Shown piece by piece: positions 23,588 through 32,866 of a stretch of DNA of 64,000 nucleotides. A model generated the notes under the pieces. That model saw nothing but the letters and a program-made list of their open reading frames with translations. It did not search any database and had not been told where the DNA came from. The DNA is from Actinomycetota bacterium (lineage in GTDB: Bacteria; Actinomycetota; Coriobacteriia; Anaerosomatales; Anaerosomataceae), in the NCBI GenBank assembly GCA_004348925.1, contig RCMX01000001.1, positions 370,035 to 434,034 of the forward strand, written 5' to 3'. Numbering within the stretch: the stretch's first letter is position 1; every line of letters starts with the position of its first letter. A program made the position numbers and the translations under genes.

Positions 23588-24886
23588 TTGAGCAAGGCGG
23601 CGTTCAAAGGCGGGGTGCATCCGCCCGAACACAAGGAAGCGACCGCGGCACTGCCGATCGAGTGGATGCCGGTGCCGACGCGGTTGGTCGTGCCGATGAG
23701 CCAGCATCTTGGAGCGCCGTGTGCGCCGCTTGTTGCAGCCGGCGATCGGGTTCACAGGGGACAGCTCATCGGTTCGGTGGATGCGATGGTCAGCGCCCCG
23801 GTCCACAGTCCCGTCAACGGCGAGGTGGCTTCGGTTGGCACGTGCCTGACTGCAGGCGGCATGCGTGTCCCGTGCGTCACCATCACGCCGGACACCGAGC
23901 AGGACCTCCGTTCGTTCGCACCCGTGCCGGACGGTGATGTCCGGGCGACGGTCCGCGCCGCGGGTATCGTCGGTCTCGGCGGTGCGACATTCCCGTCAGC
24001 GGTTAAACTCAGCCCGCCCAAGGGCGTGGAGGTGGGGACCGTCATCCTCAATGGATGCGAATGCGAGCCGTATCTCACGTGCGACCATCGTCTCATGGTC
24101 GAGTCCGCCGACCGGGTTGTCGCCGGTGCCAGGATCATGGCGGATACAATCGGCGCGAAGCGCGTTGTCATCGGCGTTGAAGAGAACAAGCCCGACGCGA
24201 TCGCGGCGCTGCGCGCTGAGGCGGGCGACGGCATCGAGGTTCGCTCGCTTGTGACACGGTACCCCCAGGGCGCCGAGAAGCAGCTGATCTGGGCGTTCCT
24301 GAAGAAGGAAGTCCCGCACGGCAAACTCCCCGCAGCGGCCGGCGCGCTGGTTCACAATGTCGCCACCGCTGCGGCAATCGCTGACGCGGTGGATCTGCGC
24401 AAGCCGCTGACCGAGCGTGTTGTCACCGTAACCGGTCGCGTCGCTCGGCCCGGCAACTACCGGGTGCTGCTTGGGACGCTCGTGAGCGATCTCATCGAGT
24501 TCGCCGGTGGGTTCTCGGGCGAGGTCGGTCGTGTTGTCGCCGGCGGACCGATGACGGGGCCGGCGCTCGCGGACCTCGACGTCCCGGTCTCGAAAGGGAC
24601 CTCGGGTATCGTGGTCTTCGGACCTGACGAGATCGCCCCGCTGGTCGAGGGCGACCAGCCGTGCATCCGCTGCGGTCGCTGCTCTGAGGGCTGTCCGATG
24701 TTCCTGCAACCGTTCCTGATCGGTACCCACGCGAACAGACGGGACTGGACAAGCGCCGAGCTCTTCCACCCCGTGGATTGCATCGAATGTGGTGTGTGTT
24801 CATACGTGTGCCCCACTCGGCGACCGTTGCTGCAGCTCATCAGGCTTGCGAAAGCCGCGGTCATGGCGAAGGGGGAGAGACTGTGA
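23588..24886 (+). CDS. rnfC: Rnf complex subunit RnfC
   Basis: 432-aa peripheral subunit of the ferredoxin:NAD+ oxidoreductase, thought to hold the NADH/FMN site. The SLBB and NADH-binding region shows AGIVGLGGATFPSAVKL and ILNGCECEPYLTCDHRL; two 4Fe-4S motifs follow, CIRCGRCSEGCPMFLQP and CIECGVCSYVCPTRRP. TTG 23588 is chosen because GGAGGG lies 7 nt upstream and SKAAFKGGVHPPEHK matches RnfC N-termini. First gene of rnfCDGEAB. Confidence 0.95.
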   Translation: MSKAAFKGGVHPPEHKEATAALPIEWMPVPTRLVVPMSQHLGAPCAPLVAAGDRVHRGQLIGSVDAMVSAPVHSPVNGEVASVGTCLTAGGMRVPCVTITPDTEQDLRSFAPVPDGDVRATVRAAGIVGLGGATFPSAVKLSPPKGVEVGTVILNGCECEPYLTCDHRLMVESADRVVAGARIMADTIGAKRVVIGVEENKPDAIAALRAEAGDGIEVRSLVTRYPQGAEKQLIWAFLKKEVPHGKLPAAAGALVHNVATAAAIADAVDLRKPLTERVVTVTGRVARPGNYRVLLGTLVSDLIEFAGGFSGEVGRVVAGGPMTGPALADLDVPVSKGTSGIVVFGPDEIAPLVEGDQPCIRCGRCSEGCPMFLQPFLIGTHANRRDWTSAELFHPVDCIECGVCSYVCPTRRPLLQLIRLAKAAVMAKGERL

Positions 24887-25890
24887 CGAAGTCGAGCGAA
24901 GGGACACGGCTGTCGGTCGCCTCGTCTCCGCACATCGCAGCACCGACGACCTGCACGAACATCATGTTGTGGGTCGTCGCGGCGCTGGCGCCGGCGGCCA
25001 TCTGGTCGATGGCCAGCATCGGCTGGCCGGCCGTGCAGGTGTTCATGTTGTGCATCGGTTCGGCGCTCGCCACCGAGGCGGCCTGGAATGCGATCGCGAA
25101 GAAGCCCCAGACGTTGACCGACGGCAGCGCGCTCGTGACCGGCGTCCTGCTTGCGATGTGCATGCCGCCGATGGTGCCCTGGTGGATGTCGATCGCGGCA
25201 GGCGTTATCGCGATCGGGCTCGGCAAGATGATCTTCGGCGGGCTCGGCTGGAACCTCTTCAACCCGGCGCTCGTGGGGCGTGCGTTCGTCCTGATGTCAT
25301 GGGCGGGCGTGCTTTCGAAGTTGCCCGAGAAAGGCTGGTTCCAGACGCTGGATGTTCCGGCGAAAGGCTCGCTCGACGCCATCAGTGGCGCCACCCGCCT
25401 GGCTGTGGCGGCAGCGGATCGCGCCGCCGCGGGCGGCTATCGATTCGACCTGGCGGCGCAGTACGAACCTCTGCTCTGGCGCAACCTTCAAGGGTCGCTT
25501 GGTGAGGTGTCAGCAGCGCTGCTGATTCTCGGCGGACTCATCTTGCTGGCCAAGGGAATCATCGACTGGCGCGTTCCCGCGGGCTACATCGGTACGATGG
25601 GGCTGCTTTCGTGGGTGTTCGGCTCCGACCCGATCTTCAACGTGCTTGCGGGGGGCGTCCTTCTCGGTGCGTTCTTCATGGCCACCGACTACGTCTCGTC
25701 GCCCATGACCAAGAACGGCAAGCTCGTGTTCGGTATCGGGTGCGGCGTCTTCAACACCGTCGGGCGTTTCTTCGGCCCGTCTCCGGAGTCGACCACCTTC
25801 GCGATCCTGTTCATGAACGGGCTCGCACCGCTGATCGACAAGATGTTCACCCCGCGGACGTTCGGGTGGGTGAAGTCCGATGAAGAGTAA
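24883..25890 (+). CDS. rnfD: Rnf complex subunit RnfD
   Basis: 335-aa integral membrane subunit with about eight or more spans. The motif DAISGATRL carries the threonine that takes covalent FMN in RnfD proteins. GGLGWNLFNPALVGRAF is highly typical. GTG 24883 overlaps the rnfC stop (GTGA), and rnfG overlaps its end by 11 bases. Confidence 0.95.
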   Translation: MTKSSEGTRLSVASSPHIAAPTTCTNIMLWVVAALAPAAIWSMASIGWPAVQVFMLCIGSALATEAAWNAIAKKPQTLTDGSALVTGVLLAMCMPPMVPWWMSIAAGVIAIGLGKMIFGGLGWNLFNPALVGRAFVLMSWAGVLSKLPEKGWFQTLDVPAKGSLDAISGATRLAVAAADRAAAGGYRFDLAAQYEPLLWRNLQGSLGEVSAALLILGGLILLAKGIIDWRVPAGYIGTMGLLSWVFGSDPIFNVLAGGVLLGAFFMATDYVSSPMTKNGKLVFGIGCGVFNTVGRFFGPSPESTTFAILFMNGLAPLIDKMFTPRTFGWVKSDEE

Positions 25891-26467
25891 CGCGCTCCGG
25901 CTCATCATCCCGGTCGTGCTGACGTGCATGGCCGCCGCTGCGGGGCTCTCGGCCACGTACACCATCACCGCACCGCTCATAGCCGCGCAGGAGAAGGCTG
26001 CCGAGGAAGCCGCGCTCAAGAGCGTGCTTCCTGACGCGGCGAGCTTCGAGGCGGTCGACGCGGAGATGCTCGCCTCGGCACAGCAAGCTGTGGGAGAGAG
26101 CAAGGTCTCCGCGATCTACCGGGCGCTCGATGCCAGCGGCGCAACGGTGGGCTGGGGGCTGAAAGTCGGCTCGCGCGGCTACGGCGGCTCCGTGGACATG
26201 GTTTGGGGTCTGGATAGGGACGGTAAAGTCACGGACCTTACAATCCTGACGATGAACGAAACGCCCGGACTCGGTACGCGAATCAAGACGGAACCGGGTT
26301 TTCTGGAACAGTACCGTGGATTGTCTGGCGGCTTCACCGAGAAGGACGTCAAGAAGCTCGATATGATCTCCGGGGCCACCAAGTCGTCCCGAGCGGTCAG
26401 GAACAGCGGGATCGCGGTGTCCGTCGTGTACGAAACGGTTCTCAAAGCTGCAGGGGAGGTGCGCTGA
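25880..26467 (+). CDS. rnfG: Rnf complex subunit RnfG
   Basis: 195-aa subunit anchored by one N-terminal helix, with an outward FMN-binding domain. The flavinylation motif MISGATKSSRAV is present near residue 160, with NETPGLGTRI before it. The FMN is normally attached by ApbE, which is not encoded in this window. ATG 25880 lies inside the end of rnfD. Confidence 0.95.
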   Translation: MKSNALRLIIPVVLTCMAAAAGLSATYTITAPLIAAQEKAAEEAALKSVLPDAASFEAVDAEMLASAQQAVGESKVSAIYRALDASGATVGWGLKVGSRGYGGSVDMVWGLDRDGKVTDLTILTMNETPGLGTRIKTEPGFLEQYRGLSGGFTEKDVKKLDMISGATKSSRAVRNSGIAVSVVYETVLKAAGEVR

Positions 26468-27090
26468 TGAAGGAATGGCTGAAGGTATTCCGAGCGGGTC
26501 TCTCGATCGACAACCCGTTGACCGTGCTCATGATCGGACTGTGCGCCACGCTTGCGGTGTCGAGCCAGGTCGAGGGTTCCTTGTTCATGGGTATTGCCGT
26601 GATCTTCGTCCTTGTGATGAGCAATGCGCTTATCTCCGTCTTGCGGAAGCTGATTCCGAGCCAGGTGCGTATCCCGATCTTCATCGTGATCATCGCATCG
26701 TTCGTGACGGTCGTTGACCTCTTCCTCAAGGCGTTCTTCCCGCCCATCTACGCGGTTCTCGGCATCTGGATTCCGCTCATCGTCGTGAACTGCATCATCC
26801 TGGGTCGTGCCGAGGCGTTCGCGTACCACAACAGAGTCTGGCTCTCGATCGCAGACGGCCTCGGGATGGGAATCGGTTTCTCGCTCGTCCTCGTGGGTCT
26901 CGCTTTCATCCGTGAGTTCTTCGGCTCGGGTAAGATCGAGCTTCTCGGGGCAACGGTGCTCAAGATGCCGACAGGGTATGCGCCGCCGACGATCCTCATG
27001 ATGTTCCCCGGGGCATTCATCCTGTTCGGGTTTGTTGTCGCGTTCGTTCGTTGGCTGAACGAGCGCCCGACGAACCGGAAGGCGGCCTGA
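26467..27090 (+). CDS. rnfE: Rnf complex subunit RnfE
   Basis: 207-aa membrane subunit with six spans, part of the ion-moving core. Typical segments are DNPLTVLMIGLCATLAVS and PLIVVNCIILGRAEAFA, the latter carrying the cysteine conserved in the RnfA/RnfE pair. ATG overlaps the rnfG stop by one base (TGATG). Confidence 0.95.
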   Translation: MKEWLKVFRAGLSIDNPLTVLMIGLCATLAVSSQVEGSLFMGIAVIFVLVMSNALISVLRKLIPSQVRIPIFIVIIASFVTVVDLFLKAFFPPIYAVLGIWIPLIVVNCIILGRAEAFAYHNRVWLSIADGLGMGIGFSLVLVGLAFIREFFGSGKIELLGATVLKMPTGYAPPTILMMFPGAFILFGFVVAFVRWLNERPTNRKAA

Positions 27091-27091
27091 T

Positions 27092-27712
27092 ATGGCGACG
27101 ATCTCTCACTTTCTCCTGCTGTTCGTGGGCGCGGCGCTGATCAACAACATCCTGCTGACGCGGTTCATCGGCCTCTGCTCCTTCTTCGGCATCTCCAACA
27201 GCATGAACACCGCGATGGGAATGAGCGCAGCGGTCATCTTCGTGATGATGATGGCGAGCACCACCACATGGCTGGTGTGGAAGTTCCTTCTCTTCCCCTT
27301 GAACCTCGGGGAATTCCTGTACATCCCGGCGTTCATCCTTATCATCGCGGCTCTCGTGCAGTTCGTTGAGATGTACCTGCGCAAGTACAGTCCGGCGCTC
27401 TATCGGGCGATGGGCATCTACCTGCCGCTGATCACCACCAACTGCGCGGTGCTCGCGGCGGCAACCGAGGTCGCGAAGCCGGGCTTCTTCAAGATGGCGA
27501 TGGCATACAACTACACATTGGGCGAGGCGCTCGTGTATGCACTTGGCGTGTCGGTGGGGTACGGGTTCGCGTTGCTGACGTTCACCGCGCTCAGGGAGCG
27601 CCTCGACATCGCTCCTGTGCCGCGTGTGCTCAAGGGCAATCCGATGTCATTCATCACCGCGGGGTTGCTTTCGCTTGCGTACGTTGGTCTTGCCGGCTGG
27701 TTCGGGCTGTAG
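27092..27712 (+). CDS. rnfA: Rnf complex subunit RnfA
   Basis: 206-aa six-span membrane subunit, structurally paired with RnfE. Typical segments are NNILLTRFIGLCSFFGIS and YLPLITTNCAVLAAA. In known Rnf and Nqr structures the conserved cysteines of the A and E subunits share a buried FeS cluster. It starts one base after rnfE. Confidence 0.95.
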   Translation: MATISHFLLLFVGAALINNILLTRFIGLCSFFGISNSMNTAMGMSAAVIFVMMMASTTTWLVWKFLLFPLNLGEFLYIPAFILIIAALVQFVEMYLRKYSPALYRAMGIYLPLITTNCAVLAAATEVAKPGFFKMAMAYNYTLGEALVYALGVSVGYGFALLTFTALRERLDIAPVPRVLKGNPMSFITAGLLSLAYVGLAGWFGL

Positions 27713-27722
27713 GGGGTTTGGG

Positions 27723-28610
27723 ATGCTTCTGACAGTCCTCAAAGCGATGGCGGCCCTGGCGTCACTCGGCGTGATCGCTGCCTCGATGTTGGCGCTTGCA
27801 TCGTGGAAGTTCCATGTGGAAGTCGACCCCCGCGTCGAAGCGGTCGCCTCGGCACTGCCGGGCGCCAATTGCGGTGCGTGCGGGAATCCGTCGTGCTTCG
27901 CGGTGGCCGAGGCCATCGTTGAGGGTGCAATGCCCGTGACGGCGTGCGTTGCCGGCGGGAAATCGGTCGCCGAATCCATCGCTGCGCTGATGGGCTCCGG
28001 TTCGTGCGATATCGTCGCGGTCGTTTCGGTCAGGCACTGCGGGGGCGGCACGGCCGCAGCCAGATCCTACGAGTATGGCGGCGTTCAAAGCTGCAACGCG
28101 GTGTCCCGGCTCGCGGGGGGCGCGCTCGTGTGTCCCGCCGGATGCTTCGGCTACGGTGACTGCGTGTGCGCATGTCCGTTCGATGCGATGGCGCTCGATG
28201 AGCGTGGGTTGCCTGTGATCGACATCGCGAAGTGCACGGGCTGTGGCATCTGTGTCCGCGAATGTCCGAGAGGACCGATCGGTCTGCTGCAGCTTGTCGC
28301 CGACGACGCGCCGATCGCCGTTCGCTGCAACGCGCACAACAAAGTCAAAGAGCGAAAGGCGTCGTGCTCTGCGTGTTGTATCGCCTGCAAGAAGTGCGAG
28401 AAAGAGTGCCCGGCGGATGCGATCCATGTCATCGACATGCTGGCGGTCGTCGACTACGACAAATGCACGGGATGCGGAACGTGCGTGCGTGTCTGTCCGC
28501 AGAACTGCATCGATCTGTACGCGGGTGCATCGAGCGGTACGCACGCCGACGGCGCGGGCAAAGACGCGCTCGCGGAACCGGTCGCTGCCGGAGCGTCGGT
28601 AGAGGGCTAG
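27723..28610 (+). CDS. rnfB: Rnf complex subunit RnfB
   Basis: 295-aa ferredoxin-accepting subunit. An N-terminal helix (1-28) anchors it; ALPGANCGACGNPSCF begins the first 4Fe-4S domain. Ferredoxin-type motifs follow: CTGCGICVRECP, CSACCIACKKCEKECP and CTGCGTCVRVCP. Together with RnfC it carries electrons between ferredoxin and NAD. A low-complexity Ala/Gly tail ends the protein. It is the last rnf gene, an order (CDGEAB) common in anaerobic Gram-positives. Confidence 0.95.
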   Translation: MLLTVLKAMAALASLGVIAASMLALASWKFHVEVDPRVEAVASALPGANCGACGNPSCFAVAEAIVEGAMPVTACVAGGKSVAESIAALMGSGSCDIVAVVSVRHCGGGTAAARSYEYGGVQSCNAVSRLAGGALVCPAGCFGYGDCVCACPFDAMALDERGLPVIDIAKCTGCGICVRECPRGPIGLLQLVADDAPIAVRCNAHNKVKERKASCSACCIACKKCEKECPADAIHVIDMLAVVDYDKCTGCGTCVRVCPQNCIDLYAGASSGTHADGAGKDALAEPVAAGASVEG

Positions 28611-28614
28611 AAAC

Positions 28615-28980
28615 GTGACTCGCGCAGACTGGATACTTGCGTTCGCGATCGTGGTGCTCGCCGTGCTTGTCGGGCCCGCCGTCCGGGCAGCCACCGCGTC
28701 GGCTCCCTCATCGACCGTGGGCATCGCGGGTCCCTCGGGCACGAGCGAGGTGTCGCTTTTCGCTGAATCGGAGTTGCATGTCGCAGGTCTCGACGGACAG
28801 GTCGTCGTCGTGGTCAAGGACGGGACGGCCCGCGTGGTGGACTCGTCGTGTCCCGACCGCGTCTGCATCCGGTCCGGGGCGATCGCACACCCGGGCGACG
28901 CGATCGTGTGCATCCCCAACGGAGTCACCCTCCGGATCGGGGGTGAGCGTCGCGATGGACTTGATGCCGTTGTCCGCTAA
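28615..28980 (+). CDS. NusG domain II-containing exported protein
   Basis: 121 aa. A short N-terminal hydrophobic segment (ILAFAIVVLAVLVGPAV) leads to a small beta domain with GTARVVDSSCPDRVCIRSGAI and IVCIPNGVTLRI, the NusG-II pattern (Pfam PF07009). Such proteins often sit beside Rnf operons and Gx-type genes in anaerobes. The two cysteines in CPDRVC may bind metal or a disulfide. Function is unknown. GTG starts 4 bases after rnfB, so it is probably in the rnf operon. Confidence 0.85.
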   Translation: MTRADWILAFAIVVLAVLVGPAVRAATASAPSSTVGIAGPSGTSEVSLFAESELHVAGLDGQVVVVVKDGTARVVDSSCPDRVCIRSGAIAHPGDAIVCIPNGVTLRIGGERRDGLDAVVR

Positions 28981-29509
28981 CACCGTGTCGGCACGGGCGT
29001 CGGCCGCCACCCGGCGTGTGGTCCTCGGCGGCGTTCTGCTCGCCGGTGCGTGCGTGCTCGGCCTTGTCGAGGCCGGCGTCGCCTCGTCGCTGCCCGGCGT
29101 TCGGCTCGGGCTGGCGAACATCGCTGTGCTCGTTGCGCTGGTGTCGCTCGGCGAGGGCCCCGCGCTGGCCGTGAGCATACTGCGGGTTGGCATCGTCGGG
29201 CTCGCCACCGGCAGCTTGTTCGGACCTACATCGGCCCTTGCGATCGCCGGTGCCCTCGCCGCGTGGGCTGCCATGGCGCTCGCGCTCAGGGGCTCCGTTC
29301 GCTTCTCGCTCGTAGGCGTTTCGATCGCCGGGTCGGCCGCTCATGTCACCGCGCAGTTCCTGGTCGCGGCTCTACTGGCCGGTGCTCCGGGCGTCCTGCG
29401 ACTTGCATCATTCTCCCTTCTCGCGAGCCTCCTCTTCGGCATCGCAACGGGCCTCGTTGCCCGGCTCGTCATCTCCCGTCTGGAAGGTAGCGCAGCGACG
29501 GGAAGATGA
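28955..29509 (+). CDS. Gx transporter family membrane protein (heptaprenyl diphosphate synthase component I-like)
   Basis: 184-aa membrane protein with about five spans. The segment SSLPGVRLGLANIAVLVAL is the hallmark of this family, often annotated as HepS component I but related to ECF-type substrate-binding subunits. Its substrate is unknown. ATG 28955 overlaps the NusG-II gene by 26 bases; GTG 28943 in the same frame is an alternative. It is a typical partner of rnf and NusG-II genes. Confidence 0.8.
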   Translation: MDLMPLSANTVSARASAATRRVVLGGVLLAGACVLGLVEAGVASSLPGVRLGLANIAVLVALVSLGEGPALAVSILRVGIVGLATGSLFGPTSALAIAGALAAWAAMALALRGSVRFSLVGVSIAGSAAHVTAQFLVAALLAGAPGVLRLASFSLLASLLFGIATGLVARLVISRLEGSAATGR

Positions 29510-29527
29510 TGAAGGGGGGTGGCTCAC

Positions 29528-30190
29528 ATGGCGCCGCGCCTGGTAGGTCAGCAACCGGCGGCCAGAGAGCTGTTGCTCGACGGTCGTCCGGATGCGGTGT
29601 CGGATGCCGCGCTCGTGGCACTCGTGCTAGGTGAGACCGACGAGGAACTCGGACGCACCGTCTTGCGCGAGCATCCGATTCCGCACGGGTTGTGGCGTGT
29701 GCGTGCCGAGGATCTGTGCATGCACGGTGGCGTCGGCCCGGCTCGGGCGGCGTCTCTCCTGGCATGCCTGGAGCTTGGCAGGCGAACTGCATCGTGGACG
29801 GGGACCGGACGTCCGCACATCTCCACACCGGAGGACGTGGTTCGGCTGTGCGGGCCGCAGTTCGCAGGCATGGACCGCGAGTACTTCTGGGCCCTGGCGC
29901 TGACGACCAAGAACCAGCTGATCAAGACGATCGAGGTCTCGATAGGCAGCCTGAACGCCTCGATCGTGCATCCCCGGGAGCTGTTCAAGGAAGCGGTGCG
30001 CCTCTCGGCGGCCTCTGTGGTGGTGGTTCACAATCATCCAAGCGGTGACCCCACACCTTCCGGGGCGGACACGCAACTGACGCGTCGACTGGTGAGGGCG
30101 GGCGACGTTCTCGGCATCGAAGTGCTCGATCATGTCGTGATCGGCGACGGCGGAGCGCACGCAAGCATGCGAGAACTCGGCCTGATGTAG
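29528..30190 (+). CDS. radC: RadC family JAB/MPN-domain protein
   Basis: 220 aa. A helix-hairpin-helix-like N-terminal half precedes a JAMM metalloprotease-like domain with HNHPSGDPTPSGAD, the zinc-binding motif. Despite the name, a DNA-repair role is not established for RadC. The genomic place just before mreB is conserved in many Gram-positives. ATG 29528 follows a G-rich stretch; GTG 29519 is a possible alternative. Confidence 0.9.
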   Translation: MAPRLVGQQPAARELLLDGRPDAVSDAALVALVLGETDEELGRTVLREHPIPHGLWRVRAEDLCMHGGVGPARAASLLACLELGRRTASWTGTGRPHISTPEDVVRLCGPQFAGMDREYFWALALTTKNQLIKTIEVSIGSLNASIVHPRELFKEAVRLSAASVVVVHNHPSGDPTPSGADTQLTRRLVRAGDVLGIEVLDHVVIGDGGAHASMRELGLM

Positions 30191-30228
30191 CGTCATGCGA
30201 GACGAATACCGCCAACGACCTGCGGTGT

Positions 30229-30237
30229 TGCTATACT
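30229..30237 (+). promoter_or_regulatory. Extended -10 element, distal mreB promoter
   Basis: TG-C-TATACT, a near-consensus extended -10 box 159 bases before mreB; no clear -35 box. Confidence 0.5.
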
Positions 30238-30273
30238 GATTCCTGCCGTCACGCGTGCCGACGGACCTGCATA

Positions 30274-30282
30274 TGCTAGAAT
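30274..30282 (+). promoter_or_regulatory. Extended -10 element, proximal mreB promoter
   Basis: TG-C-TAGAAT, 114 bases before mreB. With the box at 30229 it suggests two start sites for the cell-shape operon. Confidence 0.45.
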
Positions 30283-30300
30283 CGCGACGGTATTGCGTCT

Positions 30301-30330
30301 GCGCGCGGTGTGAGAGTCCTGACCGCGCGC
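30301..30330 (+). other. Hairpin in the mreB leader
   Basis: GCGCGCGGT and ACCGCGCGC form a perfect 9-base stem with a 12-base loop, followed by TTT. It lies between the promoter boxes and mreB, so it would be in the leader RNA, where it could attenuate transcription or stabilise the message. Confidence 0.5.
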
Positions 30331-30395
30331 TTTGCGTGCGCTTCCGCTTCGCGCGGTGAGTACCGCCCGAAGCGTGACAGCGAAAGGAGAGCGCT

Positions 30396-31436
30396 TTGTC
30401 GCTTGTCGATATGTTCTTCAATTCATGGGCCAGCGATATGGCCGTCGATCTTGGCACCGCTAACACGCTGGTGTCGGTTCGCGGTCGCGGCATCGTGCTC
30501 ATCGAACCGTCGGTCGTAGCCGTCGAGCGCGATACCAAGCGCGTGCTCGCCGTCGGCATCGAGGCCAAGAGAATGCTCGGCCGTACGCCCGGCTCTATCG
30601 TCGCGATCCGTCCGCTCAAAGACGGTGTTATCGCCGACTTCGAAGTGACAGAAGCGATGCTGCGGTACTTCATCAACAAGACGCGCGTGAAGCGTTTCCC
30701 GTGGCAGCCGAAGCCGCGGGTCGTCGTCTGCGTGCCATCCGGCGTCACCGAAGTCGAGAAGCGTGCGGTCTTCGAGGCAACCATGCAGGCGGGTGCACGG
30801 CAGGCCTACCTCATCGAGGAGCCGATGGCGGCTGCTATCGGCGCGGGACTGCCCATCCAGGAGCCGACGGGCAACATGGTCGTCGACATCGGCGGCGGAA
30901 CCACCGAGGTCGCGGTGATCTCGCTTGGCGGGATCGTCGTATCGCAGTCCATCCGCATCGGCGGAGACGAGTTCGACGACGCGATCGTCGCCCACATCAA
31001 GAAGGAGTACAACGTACTCATCGGCGAGCGCACGTCCGAGGAGATCAAGTTCGAGATCGGCTCGGCGCATCCCCTTGCCGAGGAACTCGACGTCGAGGTC
31101 CGAGGACGCGACCTGCTCACCGGTCTGCCACGTACGATCCAGCTCTCCTCCGAGGAGATCCGGGTCGCCGTCGAGGAGCCGACGCAGGCGATCATCTCGG
31201 CCATCAAGGGAACGCTTGAGAAGACGCCGCCCGAGCTTGCGAGCGATGTCATGGAGTACGGCATCGTGCTCACCGGGGGTGGGGCGCTGCTCAAGGCTCT
31301 CGACGATCGGATTCGCTACGAGACCGGGATGCCCGTTCACGTCTCGGAGAACGCACTTATCAACGTCGTCCTCGGATCGGCGATGGCCCTTGAGGAGATC
31401 GACGTGCTCAAGAAGGTCCTCACCGTTACCCGGTAG
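30396..31436 (+). CDS. mreB: Rod shape-determining protein MreB
   Basis: 346-aa bacterial actin that forms membrane-bound filaments guiding lateral cell-wall synthesis. ATP-binding motifs are [11 protein letters not shown] (16-26), [13 protein letters not shown] and [16 protein letters not shown] 30396 follows GAAAGGAGAGCGC. It heads mreBCD-PBP2-rodA, the elongasome cluster, so the cell is very likely rod-shaped, unlike many actinobacteria that grow from poles without MreB. Confidence 0.97.
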   Translation: MSLVDMFFNSWASDMAVDLGTANTLVSVRGRGIVLIEPSVVAVERDTKRVLAVGIEAKRMLGRTPGSIVAIRPLKDGVIADFEVTEAMLRYFINKTRVKRFPWQPKPRVVVCVPSGVTEVEKRAVFEATMQAGARQAYLIEEPMAAAIGAGLPIQEPTGNMVVDIGGGTTEVAVISLGGIVVSQSIRIGGDEFDDAIVAHIKKEYNVLIGERTSEEIKFEIGSAHPLAEELDVEVRGRDLLTGLPRTIQLSSEEIRVAVEEPTQAIISAIKGTLEKTPPELASDVMEYGIVLTGGGALLKALDDRIRYETGMPVHVSENALINVVLGSAMALEEIDVLKKVLTVTR

Positions 31437-31448
31437 GCCGGGCTGCCC

Positions 31449-32306
31449 ATGCGAATCACCAACTCTGAACCGAAGCGAGCCAATCCGGCGCTGCTTGTAG
31501 CGCTGGTGGTGGCATCGCTCGTCATGGTGACGATGTACTTTCGGGAGAGCGATACCGGTGTGTTGCATGGCGCCCGGAAGGTGACGCTCGCTGCGACTGC
31601 TCCGCTTGCTCAGGCGGGAGACACCATCCTCAGCCCGTTCGCCGCGGTCGGTGACTGGTTCGCGGGTCTTGGCATCTCCCGATCGGAGATCTACGCGCTC
31701 CGAACGCAAAACGACGATCTGCGTGCGCGCCTCGCCGATCTGGAGGAGGCCCGTCAGGAGAACGAGCGCCTGCGTGCGCTTGTGCAGTTCGCCGAGGAGC
31801 GCAAGCTGACCAAGCTGGGCGCCCGTGTCATCGGGCGACCGACGAGCGCGTGGGAAGGCGTCATCGTCATCGACCGCGGCTCGGCCGATGGTGTCGTCCG
31901 CGGCATGCCGGTGCTGGCACCGCAAGGGCTCGTCGGGCAGATCGAGGAGGTCTCGACGAACTCCTCGCGCGTTCGGCTGATAACCGACCAGGAGAGCGGC
32001 GTGGCGTCGATGATCCAGAGCACCCGTGCCGTGGGTGTCGTTCGCGGCAGCATCGATCGCGCCCTCAGTATGGATTTCGTGGACAAGGCGAACGTGCCCA
32101 AGGTCGGGGATGTGGTCATCACATCGGGTCTTGGCGGCGTCTACCCGAAGGGCCTGGTCGTCGGTGACATCATCGACGTCGATGCGCGCCGCGCCGACCT
32201 GTATCCGCGCATCGTCGTGGTCTCGCGGGTGCCCGTCGATCAGCTGGAAGAGGTCCTGGTCCTGCTCGGCCCTGTGACCGGCAACGGAGCGGGGGCCGTC
32301 GAATGA
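31449..32306 (+). CDS. mreC: Rod shape-determining protein MreC
   Basis: 285 aa: one N-terminal helix (15-30), a coiled coil (ALRTQNDDLRARLADLEEA, about 78-115) and the extracytoplasmic beta domain with VIVIDRGSADGVVRGMPVL. It bridges MreB/MreD to PBP2. ATG lies 12 bases after mreB. Confidence 0.95.
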   Translation: MRITNSEPKRANPALLVALVVASLVMVTMYFRESDTGVLHGARKVTLAATAPLAQAGDTILSPFAAVGDWFAGLGISRSEIYALRTQNDDLRARLADLEEARQENERLRALVQFAEERKLTKLGARVIGRPTSAWEGVIVIDRGSADGVVRGMPVLAPQGLVGQIEEVSTNSSRVRLITDQESGVASMIQSTRAVGVVRGSIDRALSMDFVDKANVPKVGDVVITSGLGGVYPKGLVVGDIIDVDARRADLYPRIVVVSRVPVDQLEEVLVLLGPVTGNGAGAVE

Positions 32307-32815
32307 ACCGCTTCTGGACGGGAGCGGCCGCCATAGCCGCGTCGGTCGTTCTCCAGGTGATGCTCGCCTCGCACATCGCGCCGTTCGGCGTGGTGCCGAG
32401 CTTCCCGTTGCTCGTGGTCATCACGCTCGCCTTCGTTCAGGGGCCCGGTTCCGGCGCTTCAGCAGGGTTTGCCGCAGGGCTCGCCTTGGACTTGCTCGGC
32501 AGCGGACCTATCGGCGCGTGGGCCCTCGTGCTCACCGTCGTTGGCTACCTGGCGGGTATGCTGGAGGCGAATCTCTTCGCCGAGGGGTGGCTGCTTCCGG
32601 TCACCGTCGCGCTGCTTGCGGGTATCGCCGCCGAATTCGCGTATCTCATCGTTCTGAGCGTGCTCGGCGTTGACGTGGCGTTCTGGAAGTCCGTGCTGGG
32701 GGTCGTCATTCCCCGCGGCATCTACAACAGCGTGCTGGCGTTGCTCTTGTATCCGTGGTTGGCGCGGTTCTTGCGCACCGACCGGTCAGTGAAGTCCTTC
32801 AGACGGCTCGCGTAG
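32303..32815 (+). CDS. mreD: Rod shape-determining protein MreD
   Basis: 170-aa membrane protein with five to six spans, the least conserved Mre protein. Identity comes mainly from its place and from GFAAGLALDLLGSGPIGAWA. ATG overlaps the mreC stop (ATGA). Confidence 0.9.
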   Translation: MNRFWTGAAAIAASVVLQVMLASHIAPFGVVPSFPLLVVITLAFVQGPGSGASAGFAAGLALDLLGSGPIGAWALVLTVVGYLAGMLEANLFAEGWLLPVTVALLAGIAAEFAYLIVLSVLGVDVAFWKSVLGVVIPRGIYNSVLALLLYPWLARFLRTDRSVKSFRRLA

Positions 32816-32866
32816 CGTGCGGGCACCCGTCACGAAGGCAGTGCGCCTTCGGGGAGTCGTTCTCTC

